Assembly: GCA_020628935.1 (NCBI GenBank) | Contig: JAHDEG010000013.1 | Coordinates: forward strand, 1 to 61,462 | From: Flavobacteriales bacterium | GTDB taxonomy: Bacteria > Bacteroidota > Bacteroidia > Flavobacteriales_G > JALEGO01 | Length of the DNA: 61,462 nt | Reading direction: 5' to 3' | Shown: one piece after another, positions 18,954 to 29,416 of the stretch | Numbering within the stretch: the stretch's first letter is position 1 | Layout: every line of letters begins with the position of its first letter | Program-made: the position numbers and the translations under genes | Notes under the pieces: model-generated | Databases searched by the model: none | What the model was told of the DNA's origin: nothing | The model's input: the letters and a program-made list of their open reading frames with translations, nothing else

Positions 18954-20885
18954 ATGTTTTTACGCGCTTTTCTTTTACTATTATTTTTATTACCATTAAG
19001 CAATAACGGCTATTCACAAGGTAAATTTGAAGTTACCGATATACCCGCTTTATCTGGTTGGTGCTCAGATAAAAATGAGTTTTCGGTTCATAAGCTAGAA
19101 AAAGTAATTCCCACTAATAATTGTTCTAAGACTAAGTTTGCTTACGGAAAGTTTTTAAGATTTAAGGCAAAATCAAACTTTATTGATGCTGTAGTTAAAA
19201 TTGATTATTCTAAAAAGTCATTAAAAGAACCTGTTTTATTTTTAATGGATGAGAATTTACAGCCAATAGATTGCGTGAACAAGGCTCCGGGTTCAAAATC
19301 TTTAGGATTATTTTACGATAAGCTCGAAAAGAAAAAATATTATGTAATAGGTATATTAACTGCTTATGAAGAGAAAAACGGGAAGTTTACCATATGCATG
19401 AACGATAATGTAAGCTCTAATAACACCTATTTTGGAGCTACAGAAATATCATCAGTAACTAATTACTGTACCCCTAAGCCCATATTATCAGTTAATTACA
19501 CGCCAACAACACCAAAAATAAAGTCACTTTCAGAAGGTCCTAACCATAATAGCTGGTTTAAATTTACAGCTCGCACAAAGTTTCTAGAAGTAGATGTAAA
19601 GGCTGTTAATAAAATGGGGAAGTTTGAATATCCGTACATCGGGCTGTTTGATAACAGCCTAAAACAAATTACATCAATAGGTTATGACGATGCTAATCAT
19701 GCTTTATTGAGGTATTACGATTTAAAACCAGGCGATAGCTATTTTATTAGTGTAGATCAAAAAATGTACAAACGCTCAATGGGTGGATATAATATCTGTA
19801 CTAACGATATTCTTGACACCAATTATTACGGAGTATACAGAATTGCAGGGAAACTCAGAGATGATCAGGCAAAGAGTAAGGTTTATTTGATCGATAACGA
19901 AACAGGAAAGAGGGTTGCAATGGTATATTCAGACGATAATGGTGTGTTCGCTTTTGAAAATTTACCCGAAGAAGTATCTTACACGGTTGAGGTAGAAAAT
20001 AAAGATTACCCACTAGATGTTAATTTGTTTATGTTTGACGCAAATAATAATATTATTAAAAGTGGTGAATTAAACGATAATATTCCCATAATTGATAAAA
20101 ACACAAAAACGTATAAGAATTCATTAATTAGTGAATCTGATATATCTGCTATTTTAGTCCCAAAAAGTAAAACGGCTATCATAGGCAATGTTGTATTAAA
20201 AAAATCTCCTTTTACCAAGGTTTCAAATTTAAAAGTACAATTGCTTGATAATAATAATGAAATATTTGATAGCCAAGCTACCGATGAAAATGGTGGTTTT
20301 ATATTTAATGCGCTAAAGCCATCTAAACGATATTCAATCAAGTTCGTTGAAGAATCTGAAGATTTGCTCTATGCTGAAATGTCATATATAAACGACAAAA
20401 ATGAGGTTATGATGTATTCTTCATCAGATTTAAGAGATGAGTCAGGTAAGTTTCATTTTAATAAGCTACCGAAAGCTAAAGTAAACATAGATTTATTGGA
20501 AATGGAAGATTCTTCGCCTTCAGACTTTGATTTTAGCTTGGGCAAATCAATGGTTTTAAATAACTTATTTTTTGGTTTAGGTAAATCCACTCTGTTAGAA
20601 GGATCATTTACTGAGTTAGATGATTTGGCCAGGGAGCTAAATTTTGTAACTGATATTAGTATTAAGATTAAAGGATATACTGATAACCAAGGGGATAAGC
20701 AGAAAAACATTCAGCTTTCAGAAAATCGGGCAAAGGCAGTTGTAGACTATTTAATTTCTAAGAATATATCTGAAAGTAGATTATCTTACGTTGGGTTTGG
20801 TGAGTCTAATCCGATTGCTACCAATGAAACTAAAGAGGGCCGTCAAAAGAATAGAAGAGTTGAAATTGTTTTTGGGGAGGATTAA
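18954..20885 (+). CDS. OmpA-family protein with PPC-like and CNA-B-like domains
   Basis: Exported 643-aa protein tethered to peptidoglycan by a C-terminal OmpA domain (about 530-640: LFFGLGKSTL, IKGYTDNQGD, NRAKAVVDYL, RRVEIVF). The signal peptide is MFLRAFLLLLFLLPLSNNGYS. Between them are two repeats of about 130 residues, each closing with an NIC/TIC-type motif (GKFTICMND and GGYNICTND) and resembling pre-peptidase C-terminal domains. Two carboxypeptidase-regulatory-like beta domains follow (near 290-380 and 400-480). No barrel is evident, so this is a periplasmic or surface scaffold rather than a porin. Its end overlaps the convergent SRPBCC gene by 4 bases. Confidence 0.85.
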   Translation: MFLRAFLLLLFLLPLSNNGYSQGKFEVTDIPALSGWCSDKNEFSVHKLEKVIPTNNCSKTKFAYGKFLRFKAKSNFIDAVVKIDYSKKSLKEPVLFLMDENLQPIDCVNKAPGSKSLGLFYDKLEKKKYYVIGILTAYEEKNGKFTICMNDNVSSNNTYFGATEISSVTNYCTPKPILSVNYTPTTPKIKSLSEGPNHNSWFKFTARTKFLEVDVKAVNKMGKFEYPYIGLFDNSLKQITSIGYDDANHALLRYYDLKPGDSYFISVDQKMYKRSMGGYNICTNDILDTNYYGVYRIAGKLRDDQAKSKVYLIDNETGKRVAMVYSDDNGVFAFENLPEEVSYTVEVENKDYPLDVNLFMFDANNNIIKSGELNDNIPIIDKNTKTYKNSLISESDISAILVPKSKTAIIGNVVLKKSPFTKVSNLKVQLLDNNNEIFDSQATDENGGFIFNALKPSKRYSIKFVEESEDLLYAEMSYINDKNEVMMYSSSDLRDESGKFHFNKLPKAKVNIDLLEMEDSSPSDFDFSLGKSMVLNNLFFGLGKSTLLEGSFTELDDLARELNFVTDISIKIKGYTDNQGDKQKNIQLSENRAKAVVDYLISKNISESRLSYVGFGESNPIATNETKEGRQKNRRVEIVFGED

Positions 20886-21349
20886 ATTTTGCTAGGATAT
20901 CTTTTCTCTAAGGCAATTTTTCTGTAGTCAAAAATGTCTTCAAGTTGCTTTTTAATAATTAAGCTATTAGCAATGGAACCAAGAATACCAAAAGGAGGTT
21001 GATAAGTAACAATATCTGTCATAAGAACTCCATCTTTATTTTCTTTAACAAAATGTTGATGATGCCACATGGTGTAAGGCCCAATTCTTTGCTCATCAAT
21101 AAAAAATTCTTTTTCCTTAACCTGAGTGATTTCTGTAACCCAGTTAAGTTTTATACCCAAAAGCGGACTAACTTTATAGCTAATAATCATGCCAGGGTAC
21201 ATTTTTTCATTTACATTTTTAGATGTAATATTAAAGCCCATGTGATCGGGAGTGATTTCCTTCAAATTTTTTGGGGAAGATATGAAATCCCAAATTTCAT
21301 TTAAATTAGTGTTGACTTGCTGTTCTTTGTGTAGCTGATAAAATGCCAT
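20882..21349 (-). CDS. SRPBCC-family (START-like) protein
   Basis: 155 aa, predicted helix-grip fold for a hydrophobic ligand. The N-terminal pattern VNTNLNEIWDFISSPKNLKE and the middle (GPYTMWHHQHFVKENKDGV) match the polyketide-cyclase/CoxG-like group that includes so-called cell-division-inhibitor homologues. No catalytic residues can be assigned. The gene shares 4 bases with the tail of the convergent OmpA-family gene and lies close to the small Lacal_2735 gene upstream, so those two are probably cotranscribed. Confidence 0.85.
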   Translation of the reverse strand: MAFYQLHKEQQVNTNLNEIWDFISSPKNLKEITPDHMGFNITSKNVNEKMYPGMIISYKVSPLLGIKLNWVTEITQVKEKEFFIDEQRIGPYTMWHHQHFVKENKDGVLMTDIVTYQPPFGILGSIANSLIIKKQLEDIFDYRKIALEKRYPSKI

Positions 21350-21356
21350 ATGGTAT

Positions 21357-21530
21357 TTATTTATTGCTTTCCAATTTTTGTATCTGTTCTAGTACTAATT
21401 GAGCTTCGGCCTGTTTCTTATCACTTTCGTTCCTATTAGTTGTTGAAAGCGTATGTGCCTCCTTTAATAGAGCCTTGTATTTTTTGTTTAGTTTTTCAAC
21501 CTCTGACACTTTTTTAAATAGTCTGAACAT
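21357..21530 (-). CDS. Lacal_2735-family small protein (DUF6435)
   Basis: 57-aa mostly helical protein restricted, as far as I know, to Bacteroidota and some marine bacteria. It reads MFRLFKKVSEVEKLNKKY, followed by a coiled-coil-like segment with SKTNR-type TTNRNESDKKQAEAQ. The ATG at 21530 matches the family start; an upstream ATG at 21566 would add 12 unrelated residues. Function unknown. It sits 7 bases upstream of the SRPBCC gene. Confidence 0.8.
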   Translation of the reverse strand: MFRLFKKVSEVEKLNKKYKALLKEAHTLSTTNRNESDKKQAEAQLVLEQIQKLESNK

Positions 21531-21638
21531 AATGGTAGCTTTTACTAATCGTAACCCCTTATTCAACCCTTTTGTTTAAAAAGAATTATTTTTGAAAGGA
21601 AGTATTTATAACCGCGTCTAACCTTGACAATATAGATT

Positions 21639-22235
21639 ATGAAAAATATAAATTTTAATAAAATTATTCAGGAAGGATATAGTTATAAAGAATACTATTT
21701 ATTGAGTGAAAAACTAGCTAAGGCAGGAAAGTCCACATCTATAGATGATACAGAAGAATTCGCCAAATATGCCAAGTTAAATGTAGCTAGGATGAGGCGT
21801 GTATATAAAACTACTGCTGTAAATTTAGTCGTTAAGGAAAAATTAAATTCGCTGAAGAATAATCAAACATGGATTGTTTTATCAGAAAGTTGGTGTGGTG
21901 ATGCCGCTCAAAATTTACCTATTATAGCTAAAATAGCAGAGGAGTCTAACAACATTAACTTAAAAATAGTTCTTAGAGATAATACACTAGAATTAATGGA
22001 TCAATTTTTAACAAATGGGGGAAGATCAATTCCCAAATTAGTTGCGGTAGATAATGATGGAGACGTTTTGTTTACATGGGGGCCAAGACCACTAGAGGTT
22101 CAAAATATGGTTTTGGATAATAAAACATCTAAGGTTAAAACATATGAAGAGCTGTCTTTAGACATTCAAAAATGGTATTTAAATGATAAGGGACAAACTC
22201 TTCAGAATGAATTGTTATTATTAGCAACAAGCTAA
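21639..22235 (+). CDS. Thioredoxin-family protein (Thioredoxin_9 type)
   Basis: 198 aa, thioredoxin fold. The active-site region is VLSESWCGDAAQNLP (near residues 81-95), with one cysteine where thioredoxins have CxxC. This single-Cys WCGDA is normal for the Thioredoxin_9 group. The cis-proline is in GGRSIPKLV. An N-terminal helical segment of about 60 residues precedes the fold. Probably a cytoplasmic thiol-disulfide protein; partner unknown. It could work with the bacillithiol system suggested by ytxJ. It abuts the convergent T9SS cargo gene with no gap. Confidence 0.85.
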   Translation: MKNINFNKIIQEGYSYKEYYLLSEKLAKAGKSTSIDDTEEFAKYAKLNVARMRRVYKTTAVNLVVKEKLNSLKNNQTWIVLSESWCGDAAQNLPIIAKIAEESNNINLKIVLRDNTLELMDQFLTNGGRSIPKLVAVDNDGDVLFTWGPRPLEVQNMVLDNKTSKVKTYEELSLDIQKWYLNDKGQTLQNELLLLATS

Positions 22236-23807
22236 TTATTTTACATATATACTTTTAGATATGTTTTCTGACTCGCTGCTCATATTTACAATGTAAATAC
22301 CAGTTGCTAAGTTTCCAAGGCCATATTCTAACCTATTGTTTCCTAAATTCAAGTTGTAATAACCAAAATCTCTTACAAATCGGCCTATTGGGTCAATTAA
22401 AGATATTTGAAATGCATCAGACTTAAACATGTTAGCATTAATTATAATATTGTCTTGACCATTTGTGCTTATTGTAAATTCATTTTCCTGAACTTTAGTT
22501 GCACATTCCTTAGAGCTTATTATATCACTAAACTCTGTAGTTCCATCAAGATCTACAGATTTTAGTCTGTAGTATTTCATTTCTTCATACAATTCTTCAG
22601 ATCTGTATTCATTCAAGTCGCTACTATTAGCATTTGGATTGTCATAATAATAAACTTCAGTAAATAAGCTTCCATCATTTGTTCCTTCAACTACAAAGAA
22701 ATCATGATTAATTTCTGAAGCTGTTGCCCACTCAATAACTTCTTCTCCATCGTTACAAAAACTACTGAAGTTAACCAACTCAATTGGTAGTGGGGTTATA
22801 CCAGTACCAAGTGAGAATCTAGAGAAACTTGTAAAACCTGTTTTTCTTGCGAAACCACTAGCAACTGTTCTTCCTGGTTGTCCGTTAGCAGGAATACTAG
22901 TTGTAGATTCGAATGTGTCAAAATCACCGAAGTCAGTAGAGTTTGATGGTCTTTTTATCACAGTAAACTGATCGTCAATAATATCTAAGTCATTTGTGGA
23001 TAAATCAACATCGTATGAGCCACTACTTAATGATCCAGTTACTGGGGTGATTTCCCACTCAACATAATCTCCGCTATTGTTTTTTGTTACTTCATCAATT
23101 TGAGTTCCATTTTGTGATACACTAGTAACTGCAAGGTTGGCATCAACGTTATCACCTGATAATCCTAACTCTTTAACATGAACCGCAACTCGTGATACTC
23201 CAGAAAATGTATTAGCTGTAGTTAATTCGCATAAATGATAATTGGTGGCAGTTAGTCCGTCACCAACTGGCAGTCTGTATGTATTATTTGCTCCTGTTGT
23301 TTGAACAATGTTACCATTTATAAAACTGGTTGAACTTCCTCCGTGAACTTTGCCTTCTACCTCAATACTATCTGTGGAAGTGGTTAAAATACCAGCAGTT
23401 AACTGCAAGCTATCTCTAGTACCAAAGTTGCCGTTAACAATTGTATTTGTACCTGCTCTATTAATTTGAATATTGTCAAAAGTTGCTAAAACAGAATTTG
23501 TTATAACGCTATTATTGGTATTGCCGTTTAAAATAACTTTTCCACCTGCCGCAGAGTTCTTAAAAGCATTTGAATCTGCATTGGTATTTATCCAATCCCC
23601 TTCAAGAATTAAAGTGCCATCCAAAGCAATTGCTCCATTACCAGAATTTATATAATCTGATTTAGATCCTCCGGTTACTACCACAAATGTTCCAGATTGG
23701 ATGTTTATAACGGCTCCGTTGTTTGTAATTCCTCCGTCTCCTGTCTGACTAAAAATACCAGACTGCAAAACTAGAATTGATGATATAGAAAGTAGAAGTT
23801 TTTTCAT
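22236..23807 (-). CDS. Secreted protein with T9SS type A C-terminal sorting domain
   Basis: 523 aa. Signal peptide MKKLLLSISSILVLQSGIFSQ. Residues 25-180 are a repetitive beta-rich region (GAVINIQSGTFVVVTGG, GKVILNGNTNNSVITNS), probably a beta-helix or adhesin-like fold. A VEWATASEINHDFFVVEGTND-type fibronectin-like segment follows, as is common in Flavobacteriia (shown here as IEWATASEINHDFFVVEG). The last 75 residues are the type A sorting domain (DPIGRFVRDF, GNLATGIYIVNM, final KSIYVK), which directs export across the outer membrane and attachment or release. Ligand unknown. Confidence 0.9.
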   Translation of the reverse strand: MKKLLLSISSILVLQSGIFSQTGDGGITNNGAVINIQSGTFVVVTGGSKSDYINSGNGAIALDGTLILEGDWINTNADSNAFKNSAAGGKVILNGNTNNSVITNSVLATFDNIQINRAGTNTIVNGNFGTRDSLQLTAGILTTSTDSIEVEGKVHGGSSTSFINGNIVQTTGANNTYRLPVGDGLTATNYHLCELTTANTFSGVSRVAVHVKELGLSGDNVDANLAVTSVSQNGTQIDEVTKNNSGDYVEWEITPVTGSLSSGSYDVDLSTNDLDIIDDQFTVIKRPSNSTDFGDFDTFESTTSIPANGQPGRTVASGFARKTGFTSFSRFSLGTGITPLPIELVNFSSFCNDGEEVIEWATASEINHDFFVVEGTNDGSLFTEVYYYDNPNANSSDLNEYRSEELYEEMKYYRLKSVDLDGTTEFSDIISSKECATKVQENEFTISTNGQDNIIINANMFKSDAFQISLIDPIGRFVRDFGYYNLNLGNNRLEYGLGNLATGIYIVNMSSESENISKSIYVK

Positions 23808-23970
23808 ATTAATATAATACTCACGTTTACCTTAAAAGGTTACATAATTTTATTAAAAATACACATAAAGTAAAAAAGGCCCCCTATTAGATAAACTAAA
23901 CTTAAATAAAATATTTTTCAAGGGTTGTTTTGGTGATAAATTAAAGCAAATATTTAAGTGAGAATTTAAT

Positions 23971-24522
23971 TTACACAGCAAATTTATCAGGATATTTAGC
24001 ATTTCCTTTGGTGGAGAAATATTCTTTTAGTCTTTTGATATCGTTAATTGGGTCTTCAGTTAAGTCAAATGTTTGATCTAATACGACTTGTTTTTTAACA
24101 TAATCTATATAGGCTAATACAACTGGTACATTAGCGTTTGTAGAAATAAAGTGAAATCCTTTTTTCCAATTTTCATTATAGCTTCTGGTTGCTTCGGGAG
24201 TTATGCCAATAACTAAGTGTTTGTTTTCTTTAAAGTATTGTGCAGCTTGAGTTGTTATACTCGTTTTCTTTTTTCTGTCTACCGGCAGACCACCTATGCC
24301 TTTTAAGAATATGCCTAATGGAAAGAAGAAAAGATCTTTTTTAATCAAAAATTTAAATCGAATTCCCCAACTGTTCACTGCGCAAATTGAGTATAATCCA
24401 TCCCAATTACTTGTGTGCGGGGCACCAACAATGATAAATTTTTTTAGGTTTTTATCCCTTATGTTATTAATTGCTTTCCAGCCTGTTAATTTTAATATGA
24501 GGTTAGAAACAAGTTTTTTCAT
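23971..24522 (-). CDS. 1-acylglycerol-3-phosphate O-acyltransferase family protein (PlsC-like)
   Basis: Membrane-associated acyltransferase of phospholipid or related lipid synthesis. The catalytic H-x4-D is HTSNWD in GAPHTSNWDGLYS (near 35-47). The substrate-binding block IGGLPVDRKKKTS and the block GITPEATRSYNENWKKGF (near 103-120) are as in the short 180-200-aa PlsC-like group. It starts one base after the stop of ribH, so cotranscription is likely. Confidence 0.88.
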   Translation of the reverse strand: MKKLVSNLILKLTGWKAINNIRDKNLKKFIIVGAPHTSNWDGLYSICAVNSWGIRFKFLIKKDLFFFPLGIFLKGIGGLPVDRKKKTSITTQAAQYFKENKHLVIGITPEATRSYNENWKKGFHFISTNANVPVVLAYIDYVKKQVVLDQTFDLTEDPINDIKRLKEYFSTKGNAKYPDKFAV

Positions 24523-24523
24523 C

Positions 24524-25012
24524 CTAGCTAAGTCCTTTCTGAAAATTAATCATTTTAATGGCTGTTACAGCTGCTTCTACACCCTTGTTGCCTAGTTTAC
24601 CTCCAGATCTATCAAGAGATTGTTGTTTATTGTTATCTGTAAGTACACCAAATATTACTGGTTTATTATATTTTAACGAAACGTCTTTAATACCTTGAGT
24701 TACACCTTCACACACAAAATCAAAATGTTTTGTTTGGCCTTGAATAACACATCCTAAACAGATTACGGAATCAATACTAGAGTTAGCTTCAATTACCATT
24801 TGTGCAGCTGTAGGTAGTTCAAACGCTCCTGGCACGTAATGTATATTTACACTACTTTTAGGTAAGCCTAACTCATTAAGAGTTTGCAAAGCTCCTTCCA
24901 GTAAACCGTCTGTAATGTCGTTATTCCATTCGGCAACACAAATTGATATGTTATAAGAAGAATACTTTTTTGAAGGCTTTAAATTAAACTGAGAAAGATT
25001 TATTGTTGCCAA
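24524..25012 (-). CDS. ribH: 6,7-dimethyl-8-ribityllumazine synthase
   Basis: Riboflavin pathway: condenses 5-amino-6-ribitylaminouracil with dihydroxybutanone phosphate. Seen: AEWNNDITDGLLEGAL (28-43, substrate ring contact), PGAFELPTAAQ (near 66), CLGCVIQGQTKHFDFVCE (with the catalytic His near 101), GVLTDNN, and the closing RSGGKLGNKGVEAA. At 162 aa it is complete. It lies 12 bases after the TPR gene; no other rib genes are in the window. Confidence 0.96.
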   Translation of the reverse strand: MATINLSQFNLKPSKKYSSYNISICVAEWNNDITDGLLEGALQTLNELGLPKSSVNIHYVPGAFELPTAAQMVIEANSSIDSVICLGCVIQGQTKHFDFVCEGVTQGIKDVSLKYNKPVIFGVLTDNNKQQSLDRSGGKLGNKGVEAAVTAIKMINFQKGLS

Positions 25013-25023
25013 ATCTTTTAATT

Positions 25024-25740
25024 CTATTTTGAAGCTAATTCTAGCTTGCTAATATATTTAACTACGTTTCTTCCTTCTTCAGAATTTGGGTATTTCGATT
25101 TGATTTTTTTGTACAAATCTAATGCTTTGTCATTTTTACTTTCAAGTTCTAACAACAACCCAGCTTTCATCATATAAATTGGTGATGTGAGTTCGTTTTC
25201 ATAAGAATATGCTTTTTTATAAAACTTTATTGCATCATCATTTTGTCCTAATTCGCTATATGCATCTCCTCTAGCTCCGAAAGCTATTGGTGCAAGTAAA
25301 GGATCATCTGTTTTAAAATCTTCAAGGTGATCAATTGCAGTCTCGTATCTTCCTAATTGTAGTGCGCTTATGCCAGCATAATAATTGGCAAGATTACCTG
25401 CTTCAGTCATACCGTAATCTTCAGCTACAATTTCAAAACCTTCAAAATCAGAGCCATCACCTTCTAAGGCTAGTCTAAATGAATCAACTGCGAAATATTG
25501 CTCACCTCTCCATATAGCTTCATTAGCCTCAGCTATTTTATCTTTTATGTAAAAATTTTGGTACAAGAAATAACCCAGTACTAAAACTACAATACCTCCA
25601 ATAATCCCATTAATGAGATTTTTATTGTTATCGTATATTTGCTCACCGCTAGACCTCAGGTCTTCAGCCTCAGTTGTAACAGCACCAACTGTTTTAGTTT
25701 TTATTTCTTCTACCTTATCTTGGACGTTAGTTTCCGACAT
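25024..25740 (-). CDS. Tetratricopeptide-repeat membrane-anchored protein
   Basis: 238 aa. One membrane helix (GIIGGIVVLVLGYFLYQNFY, near 45-64) follows a short cytoplasmic segment. The rest is periplasmic, with TPR units (NYYAGISALQLGRYETAIDHL, GDAYSELGQNDDAIKFYKKA, KNDKALDLYKKIKSKYPNSE). The layout resembles YfgM-type proteins that assist the Sec translocon. I use the ATG at 25740 because the promoter box at 25759-25766 places transcription start below the alternative ATG at 25761. It lies between yidC and ribH. Confidence 0.85.
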   Translation of the reverse strand: MSETNVQDKVEEIKTKTVGAVTTEAEDLRSSGEQIYDNNKNLINGIIGGIVVLVLGYFLYQNFYIKDKIAEANEAIWRGEQYFAVDSFRLALEGDGSDFEGFEIVAEDYGMTEAGNLANYYAGISALQLGRYETAIDHLEDFKTDDPLLAPIAFGARGDAYSELGQNDDAIKFYKKAYSYENELTSPIYMMKAGLLLELESKNDKALDLYKKIKSKYPNSEEGRNVVKYISKLELASK

Positions 25741-25758
25741 GATTCTAAAAATTATTCG

Positions 25759-25777
25759 CAAAGATAAACTTTATCTT
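25759..25777 (-). promoter_or_regulatory. -7 box and overlapping 17-bp inverted repeat upstream of the TPR gene
   Basis: TATCTTTG (minus strand, 25759-25766) is an exact TAnnTTTG match. It overlaps AAGATAAA-C-TTTATCTT (25761-25777), a perfect 8-bp inverted repeat. A bound protein would cover the promoter. Confidence 0.5.
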
Positions 25778-25795
25778 GCATTTAACAACCAGCAT

Positions 25796-27676
25796 TTATT
25801 TGCGTTGATTTTTTTGTTTTGCCATTTCTTCTAATCTTTTTTGAAAGCTAGATTTTTTGACGTTTTTTCTTTTTAGTTTGTTTGCTTCAATTTTGGCTAA
25901 TAGGGCTTCTTCATTTATAAAGAATTTCTTGATACCTATTTGCTGTAAAATTGAAATTATGTTTGCTGCAAAGTAGTAATAACTTAAACCTGATGAAGAG
26001 CTGTTAAAAAAGAATAACATCATTATTGGCATCATGTACATCATTAATTTCATTTGCTGAGCCTGCATTCCACTTCCTCCTCCCATACTAGGAGTGTTCA
26101 TATTGAACTTTGAATAAAAGAAGATTGAAATAGCCATCAAAATAGTAAATAAACTTACGTGATCACCATAAAATGGTATCTCAAATGGTAAATCCATTAT
26201 TGAGTCATAGGTAGATAAATCATCTGCCCACAAAAAACTTTGCTGCCTTAACTCAATGGATGCAGGAAAAAACCTGAACATTGCAAAGAGTATAGGCATT
26301 TGAATTAGGGCAGGTATACATCCTGCAAAGGGGCTTACTCCAGTTTTTCGATATAGAGCCATGGTAGCTTGTTGCTTTTCCATAGCGTCTTTATTTTCGT
26401 ATTTCTTGTTTATGGCATCAACTTCGGGCTTAATAAGCTTCATTCGAGCGCTAGATAAGTACGTTTTATAGGTAATTGGTAGCAACAACATTTTTATGAA
26501 AATGGTTAATAGCAGTATGATGATGCCATAACTACCTATATAATTATCCAAAAAGTTAAATGTTGGAATAATTATTAACGTACTTACCCATCTAATTATT
26601 GGCCATCCTAACGCAATTTGATCCTCCATTCCAATATCTAAATCTTTAAGGATTTGATAATGGTTAGGACCATAAAATAACTGCATGTTGAATTCATTAC
26701 CTTTAAATGGTAAAGAAACGTTTGCTCTCATTCCTTTTACGTGCTTTGCTTCTTCTTCACCTAAGTCTATATTTTCGAGATAGGCATTTGTTTTTCCAAA
26801 TTTGTCATTTGCTATTATTGCAGATGAGAAATATTGTTGTTTAAATGAAATCCATTTTGTACCAGCTACTAATACTTCTCGATCGTAATTTGTGGGGGAT
26901 AAATCTTCAACATCTTCATTGCTATACTTGTAATAAGCTGTTGTAGCTATTTGCTCGTTTTTTTTGCTTTTTTCTTGAGAAAGTAAGTTCATTTCCCAAA
27001 ACAGGCCCATTTCACCAGAGTTACTGGCTAATAAATCATCTAAGCCTTCTGTTTTAACTCCAAAATTCACGATGTAATCGTCTTTACCTTCGAGGTTATA
27101 GTTAAAATCGATGTAACGGTTACTCTCGTTTGTTTTTAATCTAAGCGTTATAGCGTTGTTTGTTTGACTAATTTTTTCAAAATATAAATCGTGTGTTTTA
27201 GTTTGATCAATAGTGTTTCGGTTTCTATAAAAACTTAAATAAAATTGTGATGAATCTTCATCAACAAGCTCTAAGGGTAAAGAATCGTGTGTTTTGTATT
27301 TTTTTAAAACTGCAGATACGACCCTTCCTCCCAAATTTGAAATACCAAGTTTTACAACGTCATTTTCTATATAAAAAACTTCTTTATTACCTGAAGCGCT
27401 TGTAGAGAAAATACCGTGCTTTTTATTTAATTGAATGGTTTTTAAGGAGTCACTGATGGTGTCAAGGGCAGTTTCTTGAAGCTCTGTAGAAGTATTGGCG
27501 GCTAAGTTTTTGTGATCTGAGTCAAATTTAGCTTTAGATTCGTCAACTTTGGCAATGGAATCTTGAATTTGTCTGTGACGTGCAAGTTCTGCCTCTGTTG
27601 GTTGATTATAATATACGTAACCGAAGAAAACTAGGGCAATTAAAATAAACCCAATTATTTGATTTTTATCTTTCAT
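25796..27676 (-). CDS. yidC: Membrane protein insertase YidC
   Basis: Inserts and folds inner-membrane proteins, alone or with SecYEG. It is 626 aa, with an N-terminal helix (IIGFILIALVFFGYVYYNQP), a large periplasmic beta domain (about 90-350) and the conserved five-helix core from about 365. The core shows the family block RKTGVSPFAGCIPALIQMPI (near 447-466). A methionine-rich loop (QQMKLMMYMMPIMML) and a basic C-terminal tail for ribosome contact (KKSSFQKRLEEMAKQKNQRK) are present. Bacteroidota-type length. A TACCTTTG box ends 8 bases before the ATG, implying a very short 5' leader. Confidence 0.96.
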   Translation of the reverse strand: MKDKNQIIGFILIALVFFGYVYYNQPTEAELARHRQIQDSIAKVDESKAKFDSDHKNLAANTSTELQETALDTISDSLKTIQLNKKHGIFSTSASGNKEVFYIENDVVKLGISNLGGRVVSAVLKKYKTHDSLPLELVDEDSSQFYLSFYRNRNTIDQTKTHDLYFEKISQTNNAITLRLKTNESNRYIDFNYNLEGKDDYIVNFGVKTEGLDDLLASNSGEMGLFWEMNLLSQEKSKKNEQIATTAYYKYSNEDVEDLSPTNYDREVLVAGTKWISFKQQYFSSAIIANDKFGKTNAYLENIDLGEEEAKHVKGMRANVSLPFKGNEFNMQLFYGPNHYQILKDLDIGMEDQIALGWPIIRWVSTLIIIPTFNFLDNYIGSYGIIILLLTIFIKMLLLPITYKTYLSSARMKLIKPEVDAINKKYENKDAMEKQQATMALYRKTGVSPFAGCIPALIQMPILFAMFRFFPASIELRQQSFLWADDLSTYDSIMDLPFEIPFYGDHVSLFTILMAISIFFYSKFNMNTPSMGGGSGMQAQQMKLMMYMMPIMMLFFFNSSSSGLSYYYFAANIISILQQIGIKKFFINEEALLAKIEANKLKRKNVKKSSFQKRLEEMAKQKNQRK

Positions 27677-27684
27677 AAACGCTG

Positions 27685-27692
27685 CAAAGGTA
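27685..27692 (-). promoter_or_regulatory. -7 box of yidC
   Basis: TACCTTTG on the minus strand is an exact TAnnTTTG match, 8 bases upstream of the yidC ATG. No TTTG -33 box at the expected spacing. Confidence 0.45.
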
Positions 27693-27757
27693 TATTAATC
27701 AATTTAAAATATTGAGAATTATTAAAGATTGTATCCTTACTTAATTTTTGGTTAGTT

Positions 27758-29386
<1,629 letters not shown>

Positions 29387-29416
29387 AACTTTAAAATAGA
29401 TAAACCTAACTTGAGT

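Noticed and set aside
21639-22235. Loss of the second active-site cysteine in the thioredoxin-like protein
   Set aside because: The WCGDA single-Cys pattern is normal for this thioredoxin subgroup, so it is not a mutation.
23829-23840. Palindrome ACCTTAAAAGGT upstream of the T9SS cargo gene
   Set aside because: Only 12 bases and AT-rich in the middle; expected often by chance in this composition and not placed on a clear promoter box.
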